From: Planctomycetota bacterium
GTDB lineage: Bacteria; Planctomycetota; UBA1135; GCA-002686595
Direction: 5' to 3'
Length of the DNA: 64,000 nt
NCBI GenBank assembly: GCA_023150475.1
Contig: JAKLKU010000017.1
Span: 1-64,000, forward strand
The position numbers and the translations under genes are program-made. The notes under the pieces were generated by a model that was not told where the DNA came from, did no database searches, and was given only the letters and a program-made list of their open reading frames with translations. This document shows, piece after piece, positions 8,061 to 17,309 of this stretch (its first letter is position 1; every line of letters starts with the position of its first letter).

Positions 8061-8354
8061 GTGACCATGTTGCGCCCGGCCGTGAGCGACGTCGCGTTTG
8101 TGATGGCTTCGCCGAAGCTGCACCCGACCGGTTTGCTCGGCTGGGCGCGTTTCACGCTCGACGGTCGCTACTGCCTCGACGGCATCGCCGTGCGCAAGAC
8201 CTTGAGCGGCAGGCTCACGCTGTCGTTCCCCGAGCGCGTCGACAGGCACGGGCGCTCGTACGCGGTCGTGCGGCCGCTCGATGATGCGACGCGGATCGCG
8301 ATCGAGACCCAGGTGTTCGATGCCTTGGCGTGTGACGGAAGGTTGTCGGCGTGA
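8061..8354 (+). CDS. SpoVG-like small DNA-binding protein
   Basis: 97 aa from GTG 8061, which has AGGA seven bases upstream; ATG 8067 and an upstream ATG 8031 overlapping dnaB are alternatives. The pattern VSDVAFVMASP, ARFTLDGRYCLDGIAVRKT, LTLSFPERVD, then a C-terminal helix (RIAIETQVFDAL) is that of the SpoVG fold, a small site-specific DNA- or RNA-binding protein often carried by phages and plasmids. It follows dnaB by ten bases and overlaps the next gene by four. Role in the element is unknown; regulation of replication or integration genes is plausible. Confidence 0.6.
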   Translation: MTMLRPAVSDVAFVMASPKLHPTGLLGWARFTLDGRYCLDGIAVRKTLSGRLTLSFPERVDRHGRSYAVVRPLDDATRIAIETQVFDALACDGRLSA

Positions 8355-8662
8355 AGGCGACGAAGCCCAAGCGCGCAGACCCTCTCGTCGCCGCCGAGCA
8401 GGCGCTCGCCGCGATCGACCGTGCGCGCGAAGACCTGCGAACAGCCCTGGAGCTCCTGCGCCGCGACCGTCAGCGTGTGGACGTGGAGAGCGACGAACTC
8501 ATTGGACCGAAGGCGGCGGCGGAGGCGCTCGGGTGCGACGTGCGCACATTGAGGCGCTGGAAGCACGAGGGGAAGCTTCCGCCGCCGCTTCTTCTCGGGC
8601 GCTCGCCGAAGTGGCGGAGGGCAGAGATCGCAGCGTTGGTCCGCAGGGAGGGGGCGGCGTGA
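8351..8662 (+). CDS. MerR/excisionase-like helix-turn-helix protein
   Basis: 103 aa from GTG 8351, overlapping the upstream stop by four bases. An N-terminal helix (about 10-42) is followed by a DNA-binding domain of the excisionase/AlpA type: ELIGPKAAAEALGCDVRTL then RRWKHEGKLPPPLLLGRSP and WRRAEIAALV. Proteins of this type act as recombination directionality factors or as regulators of excision. The location two genes before the integrase supports an Xis role. It is not distinguishable from a plain AlpA-like regulator by sequence alone. Confidence 0.7.
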   Translation: MKATKPKRADPLVAAEQALAAIDRAREDLRTALELLRRDRQRVDVESDELIGPKAAAEALGCDVRTLRRWKHEGKLPPPLLLGRSPKWRRAEIAALVRREGAA

Positions 8663-8859
8663 TCAACGCCTTCGAGATGCGGGTGGACCTCGCGAGCCGA
8701 CTTGCGGCGTGGATGGTCGAGCCGAGGTTTAGCCCGGTTCGGGCGTGGCGCTGGCAGCGAGACGTGCGGGCGTTTGCTCGCGACACGAACCAGCCCGTCA
8801 CCCTGGTCGTGCGCGGGCTCGTGCAGGACGCGCTCGTGCTGACGGAGGACGAGCCGTGA
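8659..8859 (+). CDS. hypothetical 66-aa protein
   Basis: GTG 8659 overlaps the excisionase-like gene by four bases and its stop (8857-8859) overlaps the integrase start by four, so translational coupling supports reality. The sequence begins MINAFEMRVDLASRLAAWM and contains WRWQRDVRAFARDTNQPVTL. It is basic and aromatic and ends acidic (LTEDEP). No family recognised. Tight coupling to Xis- and Int-like genes suggests an accessory role in integration or excision. Confidence 0.65.
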   Translation: MINAFEMRVDLASRLAAWMVEPRFSPVRAWRWQRDVRAFARDTNQPVTLVVRGLVQDALVLTEDEP

Positions 8860-10067
8860 TCGCGATCGCCGCGAGTCGAGGCCGCCTCTATCAGCGCGAA
8901 CGCATCGGCTCGGGACCGATCTGGACGCTCGACTACCGCGACGATGCGGGGAAGCGTCGGCGCATCGTGCTCGGGTCGGACAAGCGCGCGGCCGAGAAGC
9001 GGGCGGCAGAGATCTTGCGCAAGCGCGATCTTTCGACGGGCCGCTCGACTGGCGTCGGCGTCGATCTCCTGGACCTCGCGCAGCTCTACATCGACGACTT
9101 GAAGACCCGCGCGGTGCCGCGCCACGTCGAGCAGGTGCAGGACCGCTTGCACCGGATCTTCCGCGAGCTCGGCGCGAAGCAGGTGGGGGACCTGACACCG
9201 CTGGCGATGACGAAGCTGCGCTCGAAGCGGCTGGCGGAGGGCGTTTCGAACCGCACCGCGAACCTCGACCTCGACGTCGTGCGCGCGATGCTCACCTGGG
9301 CCGTCTCGATCGACCTGCTCGAAGCGAACCCGCTGCGCAAATTGAAGCGCCTGCCCGAGAGCGAAGCGACGCAGCGCGTGCGTCGGCGTGCGTTGAGCGA
9401 AGCTGAGATCGCGCGCTTCCTGGCCGCCGCCGAAGCCGACGACGAGCACCAGGCGAACCGGCTCGCGGCCGAGGCCACGATCGCCGCGCGCACGCAGGGC
9501 GCGGCCTACGCGCTCGTGGCGCGTCCTGTGCGCGTGCCGCAAGCGCCGCTGTGGCGTGGCTTCTTGGCGACCGGCGCGCGCTTCGGCGAGCTGACGCGCG
9601 TCACCTGGGCCGATCTGGACATCGAGCGCGCCGTGCTGCGGCTGCGCGCGGAGACGACGAAGGCCGGGAAGCAGCGCCTGATCCCGCTGCACGAGAGCTA
9701 CGTGCGTCAGCTAACCGAGCTGCGGGCCGTGCATGAGAGGGTGCGAGGACGACCCGTCGAGCCCGGCGATCGCGTGTTCCTGACGCCCGACGGCGCGGAT
9801 GTGTCGCGCTACTCGAACAACTTGATGCGGCTCTTCGAGCGCCTGCTCGTGCGGTCAGGCATCCCGAAGCTCGACGCGCACGGTCGCAAGGTCGACGTGC
9901 ATGCGCTGAGGCACACGGTCGCGTCTCGCTGCGCTCGCAACGGCATCTCCCTGATCCAGGCTCAGCGGCTGCTCGGGCACAGCGACCCGAAGCTCACGGC
10001 GAGGACGTACTCGCACCTGGAGGTGGAGGACTTGCGGGGGGCGGTGGAGAGGCTGCACGCGAGCTGA
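8856..10067 (+). CDS. phage-type integrase (tyrosine recombinase)
   Basis: 403 aa from GTG 8856, coupled to the preceding gene. An N-terminal arm-type domain (YRDDAGKRRRIVLGSDKRAAEKRA, by position about 27-50) is followed by a core-binding domain (about 72-165) and the catalytic domain. Catalytic residues: Arg242 (ATGARFGEL), Lys269 region (TTKAGKQR), His349/Arg352 (HALRHTV), His375 (LLGHSDPKL), Tyr385 (RTYSHLEV). The enzyme is the best candidate to integrate the element at a tRNA gene. It is the last gene of the replication-integration transcript; a 195-bp non-coding stretch follows. Confidence 0.93.
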   Translation: MIAIAASRGRLYQRERIGSGPIWTLDYRDDAGKRRRIVLGSDKRAAEKRAAEILRKRDLSTGRSTGVGVDLLDLAQLYIDDLKTRAVPRHVEQVQDRLHRIFRELGAKQVGDLTPLAMTKLRSKRLAEGVSNRTANLDLDVVRAMLTWAVSIDLLEANPLRKLKRLPESEATQRVRRRALSEAEIARFLAAAEADDEHQANRLAAEATIAARTQGAAYALVARPVRVPQAPLWRGFLATGARFGELTRVTWADLDIERAVLRLRAETTKAGKQRLIPLHESYVRQLTELRAVHERVRGRPVEPGDRVFLTPDGADVSRYSNNLMRLFERLLVRSGIPKLDAHGRKVDVHALRHTVASRCARNGISLIQAQRLLGHSDPKLTARTYSHLEVEDLRGAVERLHAS

Positions 10068-10262
10068 CCTCAAGCGCGCCGTGAACCACCGCGATCGCTC
10101 ATGCGCAACCCTTGCCTCGGGGTCGGCGGCCGCAAGGTCGTCGGCCCCTCATCTGTCGCGCGAGCGCGATCGGGTTCGTCCTTGGTTCGGCGGCGCGCGA
10201 GTGGCAAGCTCGGCCCGGTCAACGGCACCTGGACCGAACTTCCCCTGGAGTCGCGAGAAAAG

Positions 10263-10700
10263 ATGGCTGTCAAGCAACTGCACAACGTCGGCATCGTCGT
10301 CGAGTCGCTCGACGCAGCGATCGCGTTCTTCGAGGAACTCGGCTTGACGCTCGAAGGGCGTGCGATGGTTGAGGGGGAATGGGCCGGGCGCATTACCGGG
10401 CTGGGCTCGCAGCGCGTCGAGATCGCCATGATGGTCACGCCCGACGGCCACAGTCGGCTCGAGCTCTCGCGGTTCCTCTCGCCAGCGACCGTCGCCGATC
10501 ACCGAAGTTCGCCCGTGAACTCCCTGGGCTACTTGCGCGTGATGTTCGCCGTCGATCACCTCGACGAGACGCTCGCACGACTCCGAGCTCGCGGCGCGGA
10601 GCTCGTCGGAGAGGTCGTCCAGTACGAGAACGTCTACCGGCTCTGCTACATACGCGGGCCAGAAGGGCTTCTCATCGGGCTCGCCGAGCGCATCGGGTGA
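10263..10700 (+). CDS. VOC-family (glyoxalase/dioxygenase-fold) protein
   Basis: 145 aa from ATG 10263, with GAGAAAAG just upstream. Two beta-alpha-beta-beta-beta modules are visible. The first starts LHNVGIVVESLDAAIAFFEELG and contains SRLELSRF. The second starts YLRVMFAVDHLDETLARLRARG and ends YIRGPEGLLIGLAE. Candidate metal ligands are His7 (LHNVG), Glu in RLELS, His in FAVDHL and Glu in LAER. The family includes lactoylglutathione lyases, dioxygenases and fosfomycin/bleomycin resistance proteins; substrate cannot be assigned. It lies between the integrase and a long gene-poor stretch, so it may be element cargo. Confidence 0.8.
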   Translation: MAVKQLHNVGIVVESLDAAIAFFEELGLTLEGRAMVEGEWAGRITGLGSQRVEIAMMVTPDGHSRLELSRFLSPATVADHRSSPVNSLGYLRVMFAVDHLDETLARLRARGAELVGEVVQYENVYRLCYIRGPEGLLIGLAERIG

Positions 10701-11546
10701 CGCGCGCTCGATGACGCATCAGGGCGGACCCGACCCCGAGCTGTGCTCGCCTCCGGGGATTCGTCGACCGCAGGCCGGACCGCGACGACCCGGCCGCTCC
10801 AAGGGACCTTCGGCTCGCTCGACTTGGGCATGCTGCTCACGGATCGTGGCGCGTTCGATCGCAGGTCGACAGGTGCTGGGGCTCAGGCTGCGTGCCCGCC
10901 GAACTCCGCCGCGAACGGGAGCGCGAGGACGACGACCCGGCCACGGTCGGTTCTCTCCACGGTCACGGAACGGCCGTCCTCGCGCCCCGCTACATCTCCG
11001 CACGCGCTCGACGCGGCGGCCACGCGAGATTGGATTCGAGCGTTCGAGATCCGTGCGTTGGCCCAGATCCAGGCGAGCTGAGGCGGTGCGCGTTGCCGAT
11101 CCGTGGCTCGTGCGGGAATCGAATGAAGGGGGTGGCTCGCGCGGTCGGTGCCCATGGACTCGATGGCCCCGCTCGCGCCGATCCACCGATCGCGTGTTTC
11201 GGCCGCATCGCTGGACCGCGATCTCTCCCCAATCCAAGAGACCCGTTGCTCCTTCGGCGCCTGCTCGCCACCCGTGCGCGGTGGCGTGATCGATCGTGTT
11301 CCTGCCGGCGCGTAGTAACTCCGCCCACCGGCGTCTGGCCGCCGCTGGATGGTGGCCCTGCACTTCCGAGACAGCTTCTGGCATCGCGCTCGCCAAGCCC
11401 CGCCGGTCGCACCCGGGACGCGTCCTAGGCCCAGGTGTACACGTTCGCGGCATCGTGACCGCGCAGCGCGCGCCCGTCGCTCGACTTGCCCAGGAACCTC
11501 CCGCCGCGTAGGGTCGCGAGAGAAAGTCCTCCCGGTTCCCGACCCA
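10701..11546. other. long intergenic stretch without a convincing gene
   Basis: Several open frames exist on both strands, but all are rich in Arg/Pro/Ser with no domain pattern and none has a supporting ribosome-binding site. The stretch separates the integrase/VOC part from the restriction gene and may hold decayed sequence and the promoter of the 11547 gene. Nothing more specific is seen. Confidence 0.5.
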
Positions 11547-14500
11547 ATGCGCCTCACTCTCGATTCTGCTGTCGCCTCCTATGGAACGAGGGCTCGGGCC
11601 AAACTCGCGAACCCTGGTGTCAAAGGGCAGCAGGAGGAGCAGCTTCGGACGCCGTTCGAACAATTGCTGATCGACCTGGCCGAACTCGCGGCGTTGTCGC
11701 GCGATGAGGTAACGTTGGTTGGTGAGTCTGCGATCGGCGACCTCAAGACGAGGCCCGATTTCGCGGTGACGCTTGCGGGCGCGCTCGTCGGATTCGTCGA
11801 ATTGAAGGCCCCCGGCAAGGGCGCCGATCCGCGCCGGTTCACAGACCCGCACGACAAGGCGCAGTGGGAGAAACTGCAATCGCTACCGAACATCCTCTAC
11901 TCGGATGGCAACTCGTTCGCTCTCTGGCGCAATGGCGTGCTGGTGGATGCGGTGGTCACGCTGACCGGAGACGTCGCTGCCTCTGGCGACGCTATTCGTG
12001 CGCCACGTCAACTGTTGTCGATCGTCGCGGACTTCCTACAGTGGGAGCCGGTTCCGCCGCGTAGCGCAAAGGAGCTTGCGCAAGTCACTGCCCGACTCTG
12101 CCGCCTGATGCGGGACGAGGTCGCTGAGCAACTTGCCTGCGAGAGTCCGGCGTTGACCGAGCTTGCGACCGACTGGCGCAAGCTCCTGTTCCCAGATGCG
12201 ACCGACGAGCGCTTCGCGGATGGTTACGCCCAGGCCGTGACCTTCGGGCTGCTCATGGCGCGTGCACAGAACATCCGATTGCGCGACGGACTTGCTCCCG
12301 CGGCCGCGCAACTCACGCGGACTAGCTCGCTGATCGGAGCTGCCCTACGCCTCCTGACCGACAACGCTGCGAATCAGGAGACCCTCAAGACTTCGATGGG
12401 AACCCTCGTCCGCGTGCTGGACGCCGTTAACTGGAAGGCGATCAGCGACGACGCGGCGGATGCGTGGTTGTATTTCTACGAGAACTTCCTGGAGGTCTAC
12501 GACAATCGACTCAGGAAGCAGACCGGTTCCTACTACACGCCCCCCGAAGTCGTGAGGGCGATGGTGTCGTTCGTCGACCAAGCGCTCAAGTCACCACGAT
12601 TCGACCAGCCCCGCGGCCTCGCGGCGCCGTCAGTCACTATCGCGGACCCTGCGACCGGAACTGGAACCTTTGTGCTCGGCGCTCTCCGTGCGATCGCGAA
12701 CAACGTCCGTAGCGATGAAGGCGAAGGATCCGTTTCAGCCGCCATCACCGCGGCCGTCCAGCGGCTGATCGCGTTTGAGATCCAGCTCGGTCCGTTCGCC
12801 GTTGCCCAGTTGCGGATCACCGCGGAAATAGCGATGTTGACGGGCGCGGTTCCGCCGGAACCTGTGCGGATGTATGTCACTGACACACTGGGCAATCCCG
12901 ACGACGACGGAAGCTGGATTCCCGGGATGCTCGCGCCCATCGCGAAGTCAAGGAAGGACGCGAACAAGATCAAGCGAGACGAGCGAATCACGGTCGTCAT
13001 CGGTAACCCACCATACAAGGAGAAGGCGAAGGGGCTTGGCGGTTGGGTCGAGGGTGAGGACCGCACCGCGGAGAAGACGGCAATCCTGAACGCGTGGATG
13101 CCTCCGAAGGACTGGCACGTAGGCGCTCATGCGAAGCACTTGCGTAACCTCTACGTCTACTTCTGGCGGTGGGCGAGCTGGAAGGTGTACGACCAGCCTA
13201 CGTCGGCGAAGAGTGGCATTGTGTGCTTCATCACTGTGTCGGGATTCTTGGCCGGTCCAGGGTTTCAAAAGATGCGGGACTACCTGCGTCGAACCTGCGA
13301 CGACATCTGGGTGATCGATTGTTCTCCAGAAGGACACCAGCCGGAGGTGCGCACACGCATCTTTCAGGGCGTGCAGCAGCCAGTTTGCATCGTGCTGACC
13401 GCGAGACGCGCTACAAGGACGCCGAACGCCATCGCGAAGGTTCGGTTTCGCGCGTTGCCACCTGGCACGCGCGACGACAAGTTCAAGGATCTCGAAGCGA
13501 TCCGACTAGACGGCGATGGTTGGGTCGAGTGTCCAACCGACGGCCGCGCACCGTTTCTGCCGCGTTCGTCAGGTGCCTGGGCCGATTTTCTCGCCGTCGA
13601 GGAGATGTTCTCGTACCACGGCTCTGGCGTCATGCCCGGCAGAACGTGGGTCGTGGCGCCCGATGCGCGGACACTTGTCGAGCGATGGAACGCCCTAATC
13701 GCTGCGCCCGACCATGATCGGGAACGTCTGTTTCACCCCCACCTTCGAAGGAAGCAGCTCGGGGACAAGCACAGTCGAAAAGTGGTATCGGAGCCACTGG
13801 CCGGGCAAAGCGTCCGAACCATCGCGGTTGCAGACGACCGAGGGCAATGCGAGCCCCCTGTGCGGTACGCGTTCCGTTCTTTCGATCGACAGTGGATTAT
13901 TCCAGACGCACGCCTTATCAACCAGCCGAATCCGACGCTGTGGAGCGCCCACTCTGAGCGTCAAGTCTACTTGACGCTCCTGACCCGCACGTCGCCAACG
14001 TCCGGTCCCGCGTTGACGGTCACCGGCTTGATTCCCGACTTAGATCACTACAAGGGGTCCTTTGGTGGAAGGGTATTTCCGCTGTGGCTTGATGCGCTTG
14101 GAGAGGAGTCGAACACGCCTGGACCTTTGCTGCGCGCGATCTCGTCGGAACTCGGCTGCGATATCGGCGCCAGCGAACTCATGGCGTACATCGTCGCAAT
14201 CACTGCCCACCCTGGATTCGTTGAGAGATTCGAGGCGGACCTTTCGACTCCGGGTTTGCGCATCCCGATCACGCGCGATCGCGCGCTATTCTCAGAAGCT
14301 TCGGAACTTGGCGCAACCGTGATCTGGATTCACACATTCGGCGAGCGAATGACCGATCCGACGAAAGGGCGACGGACGCAGCCCCCTCGCTTACCGCACG
14401 GATCGTTGCCCCGCATTCCCGCCGAGGGTGCCATCCCTGGTTCGGACTCTCGGATGCCCGACTCCATTGAGTTCGATGCGAAGTCCCGGCGCCTGCTGAT

Positions 14501-14882
14501 CGGCGAAGGGTTTGTCGAGAACGTCGATCCACGTGTTTGGCGATACGAGGTGTCGGGAAAGCAGATTCTGCTCCAGTGGTTCAGCTACCGTAAGGCGAAT
14601 CGCGATCGACCCGTGATCGGCGATCGCCGACCGCCGTCACCGCTCTGCGACATTCAGGCCACGCACTGGCTGGCGGAGTACACGACCGAACTACTCGACC
14701 TCTTGAATGTCCTAGGGCTGCTCGTAGAGCTGGAGCCGAAGCAAGTGGCCCTCCTTGATCGGGTATGCTCCGGCCCATTGATCTCGGGAACCGCGCTGCG
14801 TAATGCGATGGGGGCCGCGCCGCGTCCGGGGAGTTCCGGCAAGCGCTCACGCGGGAAGACCGACCGCGGTTTCGGCTGGTAG
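11547..14882 (+). CDS. type ISP-like restriction endonuclease/DNA methyltransferase without helicase domain
   Basis: 1111 aa from ATG 11547 (upstream in-frame codons translate to low-complexity sequence). The N-terminal region has a PD-(D/E)XK-like pair, Asp71 (RPDFAV) and ELK 85-87 (GFVELKAPG). A helical coupler leads to the N6-adenine methyltransferase: SYYTPPEVVRAMV, motif I DPATGTGTF (Asp367), motif IV NPPY (487-490). The C-terminal part (about 750-1050) has the LDHYKGSFGGRVFPLW signature of the type ISP target-recognition region. Known type ISP enzymes such as LlaGI carry a helicase between nuclease and methyltransferase; none is visible here. It probably both methylates and restricts DNA as one chain, or is a solitary methyltransferase with a vestigial nuclease. 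It is the largest cargo gene of the island. Confidence 0.85.
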   Translation: MRLTLDSAVASYGTRARAKLANPGVKGQQEEQLRTPFEQLLIDLAELAALSRDEVTLVGESAIGDLKTRPDFAVTLAGALVGFVELKAPGKGADPRRFTDPHDKAQWEKLQSLPNILYSDGNSFALWRNGVLVDAVVTLTGDVAASGDAIRAPRQLLSIVADFLQWEPVPPRSAKELAQVTARLCRLMRDEVAEQLACESPALTELATDWRKLLFPDATDERFADGYAQAVTFGLLMARAQNIRLRDGLAPAAAQLTRTSSLIGAALRLLTDNAANQETLKTSMGTLVRVLDAVNWKAISDDAADAWLYFYENFLEVYDNRLRKQTGSYYTPPEVVRAMVSFVDQALKSPRFDQPRGLAAPSVTIADPATGTGTFVLGALRAIANNVRSDEGEGSVSAAITAAVQRLIAFEIQLGPFAVAQLRITAEIAMLTGAVPPEPVRMYVTDTLGNPDDDGSWIPGMLAPIAKSRKDANKIKRDERITVVIGNPPYKEKAKGLGGWVEGEDRTAEKTAILNAWMPPKDWHVGAHAKHLRNLYVYFWRWASWKVYDQPTSAKSGIVCFITVSGFLAGPGFQKMRDYLRRTCDDIWVIDCSPEGHQPEVRTRIFQGVQQPVCIVLTARRATRTPNAIAKVRFRALPPGTRDDKFKDLEAIRLDGDGWVECPTDGRAPFLPRSSGAWADFLAVEEMFSYHGSGVMPGRTWVVAPDARTLVERWNALIAAPDHDRERLFHPHLRRKQLGDKHSRKVVSEPLAGQSVRTIAVADDRGQCEPPVRYAFRSFDRQWIIPDARLINQPNPTLWSAHSERQVYLTLLTRTSPTSGPALTVTGLIPDLDHYKGSFGGRVFPLWLDALGEESNTPGPLLRAISSELGCDIGASELMAYIVAITAHPGFVERFEADLSTPGLRIPITRDRALFSEASELGATVIWIHTFGERMTDPTKGRRTQPPRLPHGSLPRIPAEGAIPGSDSRMPDSIEFDAKSRRLLIGEGFVENVDPRVWRYEVSGKQILLQWFSYRKANRDRPVIGDRRPPSPLCDIQATHWLAEYTTELLDLLNVLGLLVELEPKQVALLDRVCSGPLISGTALRNAMGAAPRPGSSGKRSRGKTDRGFGW

Positions 14883-14989
14883 GGAGGTGTGTGGACATGG
14901 GCGTTCGTCGCCGAACACCGCCGCGGTAGCGAGCGGATGTCCATGATCGCTGCTGGACTCTTCCTTCTCGTGAACCGAAACGGCTGCTC

Positions 14990-15304
14990 ATGCTGCCGTC
15001 ACCAACGGACCTCAACGGAAGAGACAAGGCCGGTCGGTTCGGTTCGGGCAACCGGATTGCTACTGGGAACCCGCACGCGGAGCGCGTGCGCGAGTTGAGA
15101 AACGCGTTGCTCTGCGCGGTCGGTCCAGACGAGATTCGCGACGTCGTGGCCGCGTTCGTCACGCGGGCGAAAGCTGGCGACGTGCAAGCGATCCGCAAAG
15201 TTCTCGATCGCACGCTCGGTCGGCCGACAGAGGCGGACCTTCTGGAACGACTCGCCCAACTGGAATCGCTTGTGAGCCCGCTCGGCTCGCCAGGTATTCG
15301 ATAG
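14990..15304 (+). CDS. hypothetical protein with GRDKAGRFGSGNR N-terminus
   Basis: 104 aa from ATG 14990. The N-terminal motif (residues about 9-25: NGRDKAGRFGSGNRIATGNPH) is of the kind found at the start of small proteins in phages and mobile elements. The rest is helical, with a repeat-like part (VVAAFVTRAKAGDVQAIRKVLDRTLG) and a Leu-rich C-terminal helix (LLERLAQLESLV). Function unknown; a DNA-associated accessory protein is plausible. It follows the restriction gene by about 107 bases on the same strand. Confidence 0.6.
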   Translation: MLPSPTDLNGRDKAGRFGSGNRIATGNPHAERVRELRNALLCAVGPDEIRDVVAAFVTRAKAGDVQAIRKVLDRTLGRPTEADLLERLAQLESLVSPLGSPGIR

Positions 15305-16095
15305 GCGAGCGCGCCGGGCTTCGCACGGCGCGTCGGGTGCCTCAGCCCTTGGGCCAGCGCGTGGCCGTACCCGCGCACGGGCGGCGTTCGAGTCGTAACC
15401 GTCCGGCGAACCGCATCTGGTTGAGCGCGGCGTAGTCGAGGACGATCGCGTTCACGATGGACGCGAAGCGGAGGACGGGAGCGGATGCGCGGTGGCGTCG
15501 GCGGTGCGGTTGGCCCGGAGGCCGGGCGACTTCTTGGGCATGGAGCGTGATCGGGGAGAGGGACCCGCGGGGCGGCTCCACTGGCGGGAAGGCCGCGGGC
15601 GGTGCGACACGATACCGAAGGCGGCGCGCGTGCCGCCGCGAGAAACCCCAGGCGCACGCTGCTGGTCCGCATCGACGGCTCGATCCGGCCGGAGTAGCCT
15701 GTGCCCGGTCTCCGTTGAGAGGCCATCGCGCCATAGCGAGCGGCGTGGTGGCCCGAAAGCTCGGCGGGGCTCTCTCCCTCGGAGCCGTCAGTCGCGAGAC
15801 CGGCGGCTCCCGTGATCTTCGGCGCGTGGGTCTCGCACCGACGGCGTGTCGACCGGCGGTCGCGAACGCGGTCCGTGCTGACGTGCCCCGGTCGCGGACC
15901 TCGACGCATGGTCCACGCGCGTCAGCGTGGTCCTCCTGTCGGCACGGTCTTGTGAATCCGCCGGCTCGGTCGGAGTAGGCCCGGCGGCAACGACTACGAC
16001 ACAGGCTTCTCAGCTTCTCTGTTTCCCAGGCTTCTCAAGCTGATTCAGGCCACACACGCGTCGCGCATCCGCGCGACTTCCACAGCTCCCATCGC
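15305..16095. other. 791-bp stretch without a convincing gene
   Basis: Open frames on both strands are Arg/Pro-rich and lack domain patterns. A minus-strand frame ending near 15342 contains FASIVNAIVLDYAALNQMRFAG, which faintly recalls the C-terminal end of Eco57I-type methyltransferases, so this may be decayed restriction-gene sequence. That reading is weak. Confidence 0.45.
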
Positions 16096-16812
16096 ATGGC
16101 GAACTTCGATCTCGACGACGCATGCTTTGAACTGCCCTTCCCCGACTTCGTGCGTACCGCGATCGAATGGATCGAGGCGGAAGAGTGGGACCAAGAGGAC
16201 GCCCCGATGTTCCACTTCGTGCGGAGCATCAAGGGCTACTCCGCTGCGAAGCAACGCCCGGCCGCCGAGGCGTATGCGGCCGTCGTGAATGCCGCTCCGA
16301 AGGCGACTTTCGAGCCACGATCGACGTGCTTGGATCTTTGGAGCGAAGACGGCGAGGTCGGGTTCCACCACATGTGGGAGCGCGTGCGTTTTCCGATGCG
16401 ATCGGATCCGCTCGATGTCGCGTGCGCGGCCGCGACGACGGGACTGCTTCGCACGCAGAATCAACGTCCAGGGAAGTACACGCGGTTCCTGACAATCGCC
16501 GCGCTGCTCCAGATCCAGGTGCGAGAGAAGCCCATCCTGCTCCCCGTGCGTCGGTTGGCGGAGGCGTTTCCGTGTCAGCCGAACACGATCACTGCGTGGA
16601 CCGCGTGGGCGCGTCAGGATGGAGTGCTCGTAAAGGTCCGTGATCATGCCTTCCGGTCGACCGGCGACAGCCGAGCCGCCGAGTACGTGTTCGGGCTTCA
16701 CTGTTGGTCGGAGGGTATGGATCGCGTCGCGGCGCTACTCGCGGTGAAGGTGTCACCTTCCGACATCGCGTGGACCCGCGAGCGCTTCGAGGAAGCCGCC
16801 GAGTCTGCGTAA
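16096..16812 (+). CDS. hypothetical protein with winged-helix C-terminal half
   Basis: 238 aa from ATG 16096. The N-terminal half is acidic and aromatic (DDACFELPFPDFVRTAIEWI) and contains RSIKGYSAAKQRPAAEAYAAV. The middle helix set (FLTIAALLQIQVREKPILL) leads into a helix-turn-helix (VRRLAEAFPCQPNTI, then WTAWARQDGVLVKVRD), followed by a wing-like strand pair ending AEYVFGLHCW. No named family is recognised; the layout resembles element-borne DNA-binding or replication accessory proteins. It is flanked by long gene-poor stretches on both sides. Confidence 0.6.
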   Translation: MANFDLDDACFELPFPDFVRTAIEWIEAEEWDQEDAPMFHFVRSIKGYSAAKQRPAAEAYAAVVNAAPKATFEPRSTCLDLWSEDGEVGFHHMWERVRFPMRSDPLDVACAAATTGLLRTQNQRPGKYTRFLTIAALLQIQVREKPILLPVRRLAEAFPCQPNTITAWTAWARQDGVLVKVRDHAFRSTGDSRAAEYVFGLHCWSEGMDRVAALLAVKVSPSDIAWTRERFEEAAESA

Positions 16813-17309
16813 CGATCGGCCGTCGAACTCCGGCCGGGGCGGCGTCGGCTCAATCCCGGCGAATCGGTCCGGTCTCGGAGTCGCGTCGACGATGCGGGTA
16901 CTCTGACCAGCGACGCCGCGCGTCTGCCGTGAATGCGGACACGGCGGCGCAGTAACGACCTCAAGCAGAACCGCTGCCGTCGATTCCGGCCGTGGCGGAG
17001 TTCCTTCTTCGTCTCGTTCGACGGAAAGGAGGTGCGCGATGAAGCTTCTGACGAAGCTCCTCACGCGCGAAGGAGCTCGGTGCTTTCCATCTCGCCCAGG
17101 TTCGTAAACGGGTGCACCGAGCAGGGCGACCAGGTCAGAGAGAAAACCACGGCGTGGCTACGAACCTGGAAGCTTGGTCGACCCTACTTCACCGACGGCA
17201 CATCGGTCCCGACCGCGCGGAGTCGGCCGCCGATTCGGTCTGGCGCGAGGGACGCCCCTTGCAATGAGCGTCCGCCCTCGCGAGGCTCTCTCGCAAGAGG
17301 AGCACGCCC
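16813..17309 (+). other. 497-bp intergenic stretch with one possible leader-peptide ORF
   Basis: No long gene is supported. The only notable content is the short ORF at 17039-17107 described separately, and the promoter region expected for the 17310 gene, whose start is preceded by AGAGGAG. Confidence 0.45.
17039..17107 (+). CDS. possible 22-aa peptide with an ideal Shine-Dalgarno
   Basis: ATG 17039 is preceded at five bases by AAAGGAGGTG, the strongest ribosome-binding site in this part of the window. The 22-residue product begins MKLLTKLLTREGARCF and ends PSRPGS before TAA. The length suits a leader peptide for the histone-like gene about 200 bases downstream or a small toxin-like peptide. 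It may also be chance; no homologue is recognised. Confidence 0.3.
   Translation: MKLLTKLLTREGARCFPSRPGS

Noticed and set aside
15342-15734. Minus-strand frame with a faint Eco57I-methyltransferase-like C-terminus
   Set aside because: Only about 20 residues resemble the family and the rest is Arg/Pro-rich, so a pseudogene cannot be supported.
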